A stretch of 30,657 nucleotides of DNA from Acidovorax sp. Lineage in GTDB: Bacteria; Pseudomonadota; Gammaproteobacteria; Burkholderiales; Burkholderiaceae_C. Position numbers and translations under genes: made by a program. The notes beneath the pieces are model-generated. The model worked only from the letters and a program-made list of their open reading frames with translations, searched no databases and was not told the origin of the DNA. The stretch covers positions 1 to 30,657 of the forward strand of contig JASLFM010000259.1 of assembly GCA_030150585.1 (NCBI GenBank), read 5' to 3'. Every line of letters begins with the position of its first letter. Positions within the stretch are counted from its first letter, which is position 1. Below, piece by piece: positions 1 to 6,339 of the stretch.

Positions 1-654
1 ACCGTCAATGGCCTGGACAACAGCCAGGCCTATGCGCTGCGCCTGCGGGCCGTGAATGCCGCGGGCGCCGGCCCCTGGAGCGCGGCCGTGCAAAGCACGC
101 CCCACCTGGGCGATCCCGCCGTGGCATTGCCGGGCGCGGCCGGGCAGGCCGCCGTGGTCATCACGGGCGAGGTGCCGGGCTGCAGCTTAACGCAACTGCG
201 TTTTGACGAGGCCCAGGCTGCAGGCCTGCCCCTGCCCGATGGCGCGCGCTTGCCCTTTGGCGTGATGCGCTTTGCCGTGGCGGCCTGCGCCGGGGCCCGG
301 CTGCGCGTGAGCGTGACCTATCCCGCGCCGCTGCACGGCCTGCAACTGCTCAAGTGGGGGCCGCCGCGGCCCGGCGAGGCGGCCCGCTGGTTCTCCAATG
401 GCGCCACGCTGTCCGCTGACGGGCGCACGGTCAGCTGGGAGGTGGCCGACGACGATGTGGGCGACAACGACAGCAGCACGCCCGGGGCGATCGTCGATCC
501 GTTCTCGCCCATGGCCCTGCCGTCTTCGACGCACGCGGTGCCCACGCTGGGCGCCGGGGGCTTGGGCCTGCTCGCGGCGCTGGCCGCAGGCCTGGGCTGG
601 CGTGGCGCCCGGCGCAGGCGCGCGCGTGCAACGGGTGCGGCGGGGGATTTCTAA
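1..654 (+). CDS. C-terminal part of a secreted/surface protein: fibronectin III end, choice-of-anchor-U-like domain, IPTL-CTERM-like tail (5' partial)
   Basis: The frame is open from base 1, so the start lies outside the window; 217 residues are visible. The first ~35 residues (YALRLRAVNAAGAGPWS) look like the last strands of a fibronectin type III domain. The next ~120 residues have the look of the choice-of-anchor U domain, including the ending GAIVDPFSPM. The tail has VPTL, a Gly/Leu/Ala hydrophobic stretch and a run of arginines, which is the layout of IPTL-CTERM sorting signals. From family knowledge, such proteins are exported and handled by an exosortase-like system in bacteria that make exopolysaccharide. 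Substrate and role cannot be read from this fragment. The gene ends 78 bases before the convergent LytTR regulator. The domain names come from recalled patterns, not a profile search. Confidence 0.7.
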   Translation, partial: TVNGLDNSQAYALRLRAVNAAGAGPWSAAVQSTPHLGDPAVALPGAAGQAAVVITGEVPGCSLTQLRFDEAQAAGLPLPDGARLPFGVMRFAVAACAGARLRVSVTYPAPLHGLQLLKWGPPRPGEAARWFSNGATLSADGRTVSWEVADDDVGDNDSSTPGAIVDPFSPMALPSSTHAVPTLGAGGLGLLAALAAGLGWRGARRRRARATGAAGDF

Positions 655-668
655 GGGTTTCAGGCCGC

Positions 669-702
669 AGGTTCTTGCTGCGCAAAAACCTTTAGCTATT
701 GA
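669..702 (+). repeat. Small palindromic repeat, copy 1 (intergenic)
   Basis: A stem AGGTTCTTG / CAAAAACCT (one mismatch) with a five-base loop is followed by TTTAGCTATTGA. It matches 27 of 34 positions with the minus-strand sequence at 1145-1178. It lies between two convergent genes and could also help end transcription. Confidence 0.55.
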
Positions 703-732
703 AAAGTGAGTTGCGGCCGCAGTGCGCGCGGC

Positions 733-1560
733 TCACATGCCCTTGAAGCGGTGCGCGTAGAGCCGGCTCACGGCCAGGCGCTCGGGCCGCTGGCGCAGCT
801 GCAACTGCAGGCGGCCCGCCTCGTCGCGCAGGGCCGCAGCGATGGCCGTGGCGCGCACCAGCGTGCCGCGGTGCACCTGCCAGAACTGGGCCGGGTCGAG
901 CTGCGCGGACAGCTCCTTGAGCGGCGTGCGAACCAGGTACTCGCGCTCGGCTGTGAGCACGCGCACGTATTTGTCGGCCGCCTCGAGGTACAGCACCTCG
1001 GCCACGGGCACGAGATGGATCTGGCTGCCCACGGCGGCCTGGATCACATCGAGCCGCGCAGCCTCGGGGGCGACGCCCGGGCCCGGGGGGGCCTGCAGCA
1101 GCGCGCGCAACTGGGCTAGCGTGGCCTCGGGGATTGCCCCTGAATGAAGCGCTACAGGTTCTTGTGCGGCAAGAACCTTCTGCAGTTTTTGCACGGTTTT
1201 TTGCAGGCGCTCGGCCTGCACGGGCTTGAGCAGGTAGTCCACGGCCTGGGCCTCGAAGGCCTGCACGGCGTATTCGTCATAGGCCGTGACGAAGACCAGC
1301 GCGGGAAAGGGCTTGCCGCCCTCGGGCCAGGCATCGGCCAGCGCGGCTGCGGCTTCGAGACCGCTCTGGCCCGGCATGCGGATGTCGAAGAACAGCACCT
1401 CGGGCTGCAGGGCCAGGGCCTCGCGCACGGCCGAGAGGCCGTCGCCCACGCTGGCCGCAATGCGCAGCGAGGGCCAGGCGCGGGCCAGCTCCTGGCGCAG
1501 CGCGTCGGCCAGCAGGGGTTCATCCTCGGCGATCAGGGCCTGGGGAGATGGCAGGGTCAT
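733..1560 (-). CDS. LytTR-family response regulator (AlgR/LytR type)
   Basis: This 275-residue DNA-binding response regulator has an N-terminal receiver (residues 8-120) with the acidic pair at D13/E14, the likely phosphoacceptor D59 in FFDIRMPG, and K112 in YLLKP. A C-terminal LytTR domain (about 170-272) contains YLEAADKYVRV and FWQVHRGTLV, the usual signature of this beta-type DNA-binding fold. The start overlaps the end of the kinase gene by 41 bases, so the two are probably translationally coupled and form a cognate pair. The linker (residues 128-139) is encoded by a perfect inverted repeat related to the one just beyond the stop codon. Target genes are unknown; LytTR regulators often control extracellular polysaccharide, adhesion or autolysis. 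Confidence 0.9.
   Translation of the reverse strand: MTLPSPQALIAEDEPLLADALRQELARAWPSLRIAASVGDGLSAVREALALQPEVLFFDIRMPGQSGLEAAAALADAWPEGGKPFPALVFVTAYDEYAVQAFEAQAVDYLLKPVQAERLQKTVQKLQKVLAAQEPVALHSGAIPEATLAQLRALLQAPPGPGVAPEAARLDVIQAAVGSQIHLVPVAEVLYLEAADKYVRVLTAEREYLVRTPLKELSAQLDPAQFWQVHRGTLVRATAIAAALRDEAGRLQLQLRQRPERLAVSRLYAHRFKGM
1145..1178 (-). repeat. Small palindromic repeat, copy 2 (inside the LytTR regulator gene)
   Basis: A perfect 9-bp inverted repeat (AGGTTCTTG / CAAGAACCT, five-base loop, 1156-1178) sits in frame in the coding sequence. On the minus strand it aligns with 669-702 at 27 of 34 positions. It encodes linker residues 128-139 of the regulator. Confidence 0.6.
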
Positions 1561-2593
1561 GGTGCTTCAGGGGCAGGGTGATGGAGGCGCGGGTGCCGCC
1601 CGCAGGGTCTGCGCTCAGTGCCAGCTGGGCGGCGGGGCCGTAGAGCGTGGCGAGGCGCTCGCGCACCTGCTGCAGGCCGAAATGCGTGCCGCCTGTATCG
1701 TCCGTAGCGCCGTGGCCCAGGCCGGCACCGCTGTCGTGCACGCGAAGGCACAGCTGCGCGCCTTGGGCCTCGGCCAGCACGGTGATGCGCCCGCCCTCCA
1801 CCTGGGGCTCAAGCCCGTGGCGGATGGCGTTTTCCACCAGCGGCTGCAGCAGCAGCGGCGGCACCTGGGCGTTGCGCAGCGCCTCGGGCAGCGTGAGTGT
1901 GTAGGCCAGCCGCGGCCCCATGCGCACGGCCATCAGCTCCAGGTAGTCGGCCAGCCGCGCGAACTCGTCGGCCAGCGGGTGCTCGATGCTGCGCGACGCG
2001 GCCAGCGTGGCGCGCAGGTAGGCGATGAGGCGGTCCAGCATGTGCTGCGCGCGCACCGGGTCGGTGGCGACGAGCACGCGCAGGTTGGCCAGGGTGTTGA
2101 AGAGCATGTGCGGCTCGAGCTGCGTTTCCAGCAGCCGCAGGCGCGCCTCGGTGGCCTGGCTGTGCGCCTCGGCCATGCGGGCCTCCAGCCATGCGCTCTT
2201 GCCCCGGGTGTAGAAGTAGTAGGTGCCCGCCGTGCCCGCGAGCAGCGTGACGCCGATGGAGACGCGCAGCTGCGCCCCTCCCGCGCTCCAGGTGGAGTGG
2301 CCTGTCCACCAGTCGGCCAGCAGCGTGCCCAGCGCGAATCCCAGCGCGATGCCCCCGGCCGGCAACGCGATGCCGTGCCAGCCCGCTGGCCAGCCGGTTT
2401 CCGCACTCGACGAGAGCAGGTGGCGTCCGATGTCGATGAATGCCCAGGTCAGCACGCCGATGCACAGCGAGTAGGCGAGCGGCACGCCATAGGGCTGCTC
2501 GGGCCGGAAGGCGTACAGGATGGCCGAGATGGCCAGGCAGAAGGCCAGGGTCTGCAGCAGGTGCCGCAGCGTGTCGATCCAGTCGATGCGCAT
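1520..2593 (-). CDS. LytS/YehU-type sensor histidine kinase
   Basis: This is a 357-residue membrane sensor kinase. Four hydrophobic segments lie at about residues 14-30, 39-58, 76-94 and 112-128. A short coiled stretch follows, then the His_kinase family motif LEPHMLFNTLANL with the likely phosphorylated H162. The ATP-binding part has VENAIRHGL (N box), HDSGAGL (G1) and THFGLQQVRERL (G2-like). The absence of a separate periplasmic sensor domain is typical of this family, where the membrane part itself senses. It should phosphorylate the LytTR regulator encoded next, whose gene overlaps its 3' end by 41 bases. The gene starts 8 bases after a small 2TM protein gene, which suggests one transcript. 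The signal is unknown. Confidence 0.9.
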   Translation of the reverse strand: MRIDWIDTLRHLLQTLAFCLAISAILYAFRPEQPYGVPLAYSLCIGVLTWAFIDIGRHLLSSSAETGWPAGWHGIALPAGGIALGFALGTLLADWWTGHSTWSAGGAQLRVSIGVTLLAGTAGTYYFYTRGKSAWLEARMAEAHSQATEARLRLLETQLEPHMLFNTLANLRVLVATDPVRAQHMLDRLIAYLRATLAASRSIEHPLADEFARLADYLELMAVRMGPRLAYTLTLPEALRNAQVPPLLLQPLVENAIRHGLEPQVEGGRITVLAEAQGAQLCLRVHDSGAGLGHGATDDTGGTHFGLQQVRERLATLYGPAAQLALSADPAGGTRASITLPLKHHDPAISPGPDRRG

Positions 2594-2601
2594 GGCGCAG
2601 T

Positions 2602-2889
2602 TCAGCGCCCTTGGCGCTCGCGCTGCAGCCGCTCGCGTTCGCGCTGCACCATGCGCTCGCGCAGGCCGCTGCCCGTGCCCAGCACGAAGACCGAGACGCC
2701 GTGCAGCGCCAGCCCCAGCCCCCAGCCCAGCAGCGGAAACACCGACCAGGGCCGCTGGCCCCAGCCGTAGCGCGAAAAGGCGAACACCACCAGGTTGACG
2801 ACCACATACACCAGCGCATGCATGTACCAGCCGAGCTTGGCCCCAGCGCGCTTGCGTGCCAGTCGTTCGATGTCGTCGTCGGAGATCAT
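2602..2889 (-). CDS. 2TM-domain membrane protein, paralog 1
   Basis: This 95-residue protein has a basic N-terminal motif (IERLARKRAGAKLGWYMH), two hydrophobic segments (about residues 23-40 and 50-70), and a highly charged C-terminal helix rich in R, E and Q. This is the layout of the 2TM domain family (PF13239), often found attached to or beside LytS-type kinases. It is clearly paralogous to the protein encoded immediately upstream: both share LARKRAGAKLGWY, a GWGLGLA.HG segment and ERMVQRER. Only 9 bases separate the two genes, and 8 bases separate this one from the kinase. A role as a membrane partner or signal input of the kinase is inference. Confidence 0.85.
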   Translation of the reverse strand: MISDDDIERLARKRAGAKLGWYMHALVYVVVNLVVFAFSRYGWGQRPWSVFPLLGWGLGLALHGVSVFVLGTGSGLRERMVQRERERLQRERQGR

Positions 2890-2898
2890 GGGCGCATT

Positions 2899-3186
2899 CT
2901 AGGGACGGCGGGCGTTCAGGCGATCGCGCTCGCGCTGCACCATGCGCTCGCGCAGCTCGCTGCCCGTGCCCAGCACGAAAACGAGGAAGCCGTGCACCGC
3001 GAGCCCCAGGCCCCAGCCGAGGGCCGGGAATGCGGCCCAGTGCCGCCCCTGGTGGAGCGACAGCGCCGTGAGGGCCACGTTGACGACCAGGTACACGCAG
3101 GCATGGATGTACCAGCCGAGCTTGGCGCCCGCGCGCTTGCGCGCCAGGCGGTCGATGGGGACTTCATGGGTAGGTTGGTGGGTCAT
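2899..3186 (-). CDS. 2TM-domain membrane protein, paralog 2
   Basis: This 95-residue paralog of the next gene has the same order: LARKRAGAKLGWY, first hydrophobic segment, short hydrophilic loop with GRHWAAF, second segment GWGLGLAVHGFLVFVLG, then a charged helix ERMVQRERDR. The start at 3186 is chosen because AAGGAG lies at 3194-3199, 7 bases upstream. A longer open frame reaching 3321 would overlap the preceding gene and has no such site. It lies 49 bases after the DUF2306 gene and 9 bases before its paralog. The close similarity indicates tandem duplication. Function is unknown beyond the link to the kinase operon. Confidence 0.85.
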   Translation of the reverse strand: MTHQPTHEVPIDRLARKRAGAKLGWYIHACVYLVVNVALTALSLHQGRHWAAFPALGWGLGLAVHGFLVFVLGTGSELRERMVQRERDRLNARRP

Positions 3187-3193
3187 GGAATGG

Positions 3194-3199
3194 CTCCTT
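3194..3199 (-). promoter_or_regulatory. Ribosome binding site deciding the start of 2TM paralog 2
   Basis: AAGGAG on the minus strand ends 7 bases before the ATG at 3186. It supports the short 95-residue product over the longer in-frame extension. Confidence 0.75.
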
Positions 3200-3235
3200 G
3201 GAGTGGCGAACGGGGAACGGGAGAGGGGGGAAACG

Positions 3236-3655
3236 TCAGAGCCAGCCAAGCTGGGTGCCCAGCCACTGGCCCAGCAGGCGGCTGGGCAGCAGCGTGAAGA
3301 AGCCCGCGACCACGCAGGCACCCAGGTACAAGCGCTGCATCGTCTGGCGGTGGCCCGCGATGTTGCCGCGCAGCAGGTGGCGGAAGGCCAGTACCAGCAT
3401 GCCCAGCGTGACCGGGATCAGCAGGTGGATGGGACCGAAGCCGCCCCAGCGCGGGCCCTGGGTGCCTTGGATGAACAGGGCCGACACGGCCGCCGCCACC
3501 ATCAGCGTAACCCAGGCGTAGCCTGCGGCTCGGTGCAGGCGCGGCCGTTGCGCCCGGGCGCGGCGTGCCCACAGCGCCACCGGGCCGATCACGGTGGCGG
3601 CCAGCGCGGCGCTGGCGTGGATGGCGATGGCGGGGGTTAGATTCAGCGTGGACAT
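3236..3655 (-). CDS. DUF2306-like small membrane protein
   Basis: This 139-residue protein has about four hydrophobic segments (roughly residues 8-28, 45-62, 78-97 and 112-130). Conserved-looking features are LHRAAGYAWV in the first loop, the GPIHLLIPVTLG helix and GHRQTMQRLY before the last segment. This arrangement, with paired histidines near the membrane, resembles DUF2306 proteins, some of which are suspected to bind heme or quinone; that role is not proven. The start MSTLNL at 3655 is preferred, because the residues before it in the longer frame are an Arg/Pro-rich stretch typical of non-coding GC-rich DNA. It is the first gene of the probable operon with the 2TM pair and the LytS/LytTR pair. 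Confidence 0.75.
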   Translation of the reverse strand: MSTLNLTPAIAIHASAALAATVIGPVALWARRARAQRPRLHRAAGYAWVTLMVAAAVSALFIQGTQGPRWGGFGPIHLLIPVTLGMLVLAFRHLLRGNIAGHRQTMQRLYLGACVVAGFFTLLPSRLLGQWLGTQLGWL

Positions 3656-3748
3656 GGCGGGCTCCGGTGCGGGAATGGCCGCACTGTGCCCGGCTGCTCT
3701 CCGGCGGGCGAGCGCATTGCGACGAACGGCGCCCCCGCGGCGCGAAAT

Positions 3749-3762
3749 GCCGCCATGGCGGC
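3749..3762. repeat. Perfect 14-bp palindrome
   Basis: GCCGCCATGGCGGC is fully self-complementary and lies about 94 bases upstream of the DUF2306 start. It could be an operator, but GC-rich DNA produces such sites by chance. Confidence 0.3.
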
Positions 3763-3878
3763 GTGAACGGGGCCCGGCGTTGCAATGGGTTACCGCCGCG
3801 CGCGCGGATAATTCCGGCTTTGCCAACCCGGGATGCTCTTCGCGAACCGTCGCGTCGCGTACATCTGCGGCCTCGGGC

Positions 3879-3943
3879 GGGCTGCGGCGTTGAAAATGCT
3901 CGCAATAGCTATGGCTATTGCTGCGCTTTTCGCCTCGCAGCCC
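3879..3943. repeat. Long imperfect inverted repeat upstream of uppP
   Basis: The centre is a perfect 8-bp stem, GCAATAGC (3902-3909) and GCTATTGC (3914-3921), around TATG. Outer parts also pair: GGGCTGCG (3879-3886) with CGCAGCCC (3936-3943), and AAAA with TTTT between them. Total length is about 65 bases. It ends 64 bases before the uppP start. It resembles dispersed repeats I recall from Comamonadaceae; that membership is inference. Confidence 0.55.
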
Positions 3944-4007
3944 ATCCCGATCCGCAGGGCACGCTTACCGCTCGATTCGTGAAGAACATCCCAAGCCAAG
4001 GACGCGC

Positions 4008-4835
4008 GTGGACATCGTTTTGCTGGTCAAGGCCGCCATCATGGGCGTGGTCGAAGGACTGACCGAATTTCTCCCCATCTCCTCCACCGGCCACCTGATC
4101 CTGGCGGGATCGCTGCTCGGCTTCGACGATGCCAAGGCCAAGGTGTTCGACATCGCCATTCAGACCGGCGCCATCTTCGCGGTCATCCTGGTCTACTGGC
4201 AGCGCATCCGCGCGACCCTCGTGGCGCTGCCCACCGAGCGCCAGGCCCAGCGCTTCGCCCTGAACGTGCTCATCGGCTTCCTGCCCGCCGTGGTGCTGGG
4301 GCTGCTGCTGGGCAAGGCCATCAAGGCGCACCTGTTCACGCCCGTGGTGGTGGCCAGCACGTTCATCATCGGCGGCTTCATCATCCTGTGGGCCGAGCGG
4401 CGCCAGCAGGCGGCGGTACGCATCCGGTCGGTGGACGAAATGGGCCCGCTCGACGCGCTCAAGGTCGGCCTGGTGCAGTGCCTGGCCATGGTGCCGGGCA
4501 CCAGCCGCAGCGGCGCCACCATCATTGGCGGCATGCTCATGGGGCTGTCGCGGCAGGCGGCCACCGATTTCTCGTTCTTCCTCGCCATTCCCACGCTGAT
4601 CGGCGCGGGCGTGTACAGCCTCTACAAGGAGCGTGCGCTGCTGTCCGCCGCCGACCTGCCGCTGTTCGCCGTGGGCCTGGTGTTCTCCTTCATCAGCGCC
4701 TGGCTGTGCGTGCGCTGGCTGCTGCGCTACATCGGCACCCACAGCTTCGTGCCGTTCGCCTACTACCGCATCGCCTTCGGGGTGGTGGTGCTGCTCACCG
4801 CCTGGACGGGGCTGGTGGGCTGGAGCGGCGACTGA
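4008..4835 (+). CDS. uppP: Undecaprenyl-diphosphate phosphatase (bacitracin resistance, BacA family)
   Basis: This 275-residue integral membrane enzyme removes a phosphate from undecaprenyl diphosphate, recycling the lipid carrier for peptidoglycan and polysaccharide building. Both family signatures are present: EGLTEFLPISSTGHL near residues 14-28, with the catalytic Glu and Ser, and VPGTSRSGATI near residues 163-173, with the key Arg. About eight hydrophobic segments follow the family pattern, and the length is typical (E. coli 273). The start is the GTG at 4008, because AAGGA lies at 3998-4002 and the family begins at this point. A longer frame from 3918 would run through the palindrome. 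A possible weak terminator follows the stop. Confidence 0.95.
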   Translation: MDIVLLVKAAIMGVVEGLTEFLPISSTGHLILAGSLLGFDDAKAKVFDIAIQTGAIFAVILVYWQRIRATLVALPTERQAQRFALNVLIGFLPAVVLGLLLGKAIKAHLFTPVVVASTFIIGGFIILWAERRQQAAVRIRSVDEMGPLDALKVGLVQCLAMVPGTSRSGATIIGGMLMGLSRQAATDFSFFLAIPTLIGAGVYSLYKERALLSAADLPLFAVGLVFSFISAWLCVRWLLRYIGTHSFVPFAYYRIAFGVVVLLTAWTGLVGWSGD

Positions 4836-4837
4836 GG

Positions 4838-4856
4838 CCCCCGGAAAGGGGTTTTT
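4838..4856 (+). terminator. Possible weak intrinsic terminator after uppP
   Basis: CCCC (4839-4842), loop GGAAA and GGGG (4848-4851) are followed directly by TTTTT. The stem is only four pairs, so efficiency would be low. It overlaps the next palindromic repeat, and the two structures are partly exclusive. Confidence 0.35.
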
Positions 4857-4870
4857 GCTGGGGCAAAACC
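4850..4870 (+). repeat. Small palindromic repeat, probable copy 3 (3' of uppP)
   Basis: GGTTTTTGC (4850-4858), loop TGGG, then GCAAAACC (4863-4870). The layout and bases (GGTT.TTGCTG...CAAAACC) match copies 1 and 2 apart from one missing A. Confidence 0.45.
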
Positions 4871-4986
4871 GGTGCGCGGCGCCGGGGAAAGGTGCTAAGC
4901 TGCGCCGACCAATTCAGGCTGGCCCCGCTGCAGCATGCGCGCATCCGAGGGCTTTGGCCCGCCCGGTGCGAGAGGGTTTTCACTGC

Positions 4987-6321
4987 ATGGAGTCACATGA
5001 GCTAACGCCGGCCGTTCCGGCCCTCGCCGCGAGGGGTGGCGCGCGTGCCCGCGCCGATGCCGCCGAGCTGCTTGCCATGCTCACGCGCGACGGAGGCGCC
5101 ACGCAGGCCGTTTTCAACCGGCAGCTCCAGTTGATCTATGCCAACGACGAGTACGCGCGCTGGTTCGGCGTGCGCGCCGACCAGCTCGTGGGCAAGTCGC
5201 TGGAGGACCTGTACGGCGTGGCGGATTGCGCGCGTTTCATGCCCTTCGTGGAGCGGGTGCTGGGGGGGCAGCGGGTTCAGTACGAGCGCCTGGTGACCAA
5301 TCCCGAGGGCTTCCAGTCGTGGCGCACGATCTGCCTGACGCCCACGCATGATGCCCAGGGCAGTATCAACGGTTTCATCACCATGGCTCTGGGCGTGCAC
5401 GAACTGCAGGTCACCATGGCGGCGCTGCGGGCGGCCAACCAGCGCCTGTCGTCCCACATGGACAACAGCCCGCTGGCGGTGCTCGAGCTCGACGACCGGC
5501 TGTGCCTGCTGCACTGTTCGCGCCGGGCCATCCAGCTCATGCGGTGGCGGGTGGAGGAGCCGCTGATCGGGCGCCCGCTCATGCAACTGCTGGGCGGGCA
5601 GGCGACCGACCCGAACCTGGGCGAGGCGCTGCACCGCCTGCAGACGGGGCAGGAGGCGCAGAATCGCGCCGAGACCTGCTTCCGGCTGCGCGACGGCACG
5701 GAGGTGCACTGCGAGTGGTTCAATTCGGCGCTGACCGATGCCCAGGGCCGCGTGACGTCGATCATGGCGCTCGTGCAGGACGTGTCCGCCAAGATCCAGA
5801 TCGCGCGCCAGCAGCACTACCTGGCCCAGCACGACCCGCTCACGGGGCTGTTCAACCGCTCGGCGTTCCATGACCGGCTGGAATCCGCGCTGGCGCGTGT
5901 GCGCCGGCACGCGGGCATGGTGGCGCTGCTGTTCATCGACCTCGACGGCTTCAAGCGCGTCAACGACGACGAGGGGCACCGCGCGGGTGACGAGGTGCTG
6001 CGCGTCGTCGCCCAGCGCCTGGTGCATGCCGTGCGCGAGCACGACACCGTGGCGCGGCTGGGGGGCGACGAGTTCCTGGTGATGCTCGACGCCGACGTGA
6101 CCTACGAGATGCCGCGCTCGGTGGGCCAGCGCATCATCGAGGCGCTGTGCCAGCCCATCGTGATCGACGGGCGCTCCCTGCAGGTCGGCGCCAGCATCGG
6201 CGTGGCGATGCACCCCCCGCTGGAGGGCGACATCGAGGTGCTCATGGGCCGGGCGGACCAGGCCATGTACACGGCCAAGCGTACGGGCAAGGGCCGCCTG
6301 CACTACGCTGGGCCGGCCTGA
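4987..6321 (+). CDS. Diguanylate cyclase with two PAS domains (PAS-PAS-GGDEF)
   Basis: This 444-residue protein has no membrane segment and is likely cytoplasmic. PAS 1 spans about residues 26-140 (FNRQLQLIYANDEYARWFG) and PAS 2 about 155-270, ending VQDVSAKIQIARQQ before the linker. The GGDEF domain (about 275-440) begins HDPLTGLFNR, has DLDGFKRVNDDEGH, and the catalytic signature GGDEF at 359-363. An R350-x-x-D353 inhibitory site sits five residues before it, as in product-inhibited cyclases. It should make c-di-GMP from two GTP in response to a signal sensed by PAS. The ATG at 4987 is preceded by GAGAGG at about 4970-4975; upstream in-frame codons run back through uppP and are not coding. 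The ligand is unknown. Confidence 0.92.
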   Translation: MESHELTPAVPALAARGGARARADAAELLAMLTRDGGATQAVFNRQLQLIYANDEYARWFGVRADQLVGKSLEDLYGVADCARFMPFVERVLGGQRVQYERLVTNPEGFQSWRTICLTPTHDAQGSINGFITMALGVHELQVTMAALRAANQRLSSHMDNSPLAVLELDDRLCLLHCSRRAIQLMRWRVEEPLIGRPLMQLLGGQATDPNLGEALHRLQTGQEAQNRAETCFRLRDGTEVHCEWFNSALTDAQGRVTSIMALVQDVSAKIQIARQQHYLAQHDPLTGLFNRSAFHDRLESALARVRRHAGMVALLFIDLDGFKRVNDDEGHRAGDEVLRVVAQRLVHAVREHDTVARLGGDEFLVMLDADVTYEMPRSVGQRIIEALCQPIVIDGRSLQVGASIGVAMHPPLEGDIEVLMGRADQAMYTAKRTGKGRLHYAGPA

Positions 6322-6339
6322 TCCGCCGGTCTGGACGGC

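Larger units (their letters stand above)
3656..4007. other. 352-base gene-free gap between the DUF2306 gene and uppP (divergent)
   Basis: No credible gene is seen here. It should carry the promoters for both divergent units. It contains a perfect 14-bp palindrome GCCGCCATGGCGGC (3749-3762) and a longer imperfect palindrome (3879-3943). The short open frames crossing it are Arg/Ala-rich and have no family resemblance. The uppP ribosome binding site (AAGGA, 3998-4002) closes the gap. Confidence 0.6.

Noticed and set aside
1286..2770. 494-codon plus-strand frame opposite the LytS/LytTR genes
   Set aside because: Shadow frame; Arg/Gln/Gly-rich with no recognisable domain, while the minus strand has full kinase and regulator motifs.
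3918..4007. 30-residue N-terminal extension of UppP
   Set aside because: The extension crosses the palindrome, is not hydrophobic or family-like, and a ribosome site sits just before GTG 4008.
3915..4742. 275-codon minus-strand frame opposite uppP
   Set aside because: Gln/His/Gly-rich shadow of the uppP coding strand; no domain resemblance.
4836..4986. c-di-GMP riboswitch before the PAS-PAS-GGDEF gene
   Set aside because: I looked for the conserved GEMM core sequences and found none; only a small palindrome and a weak terminator are seen.
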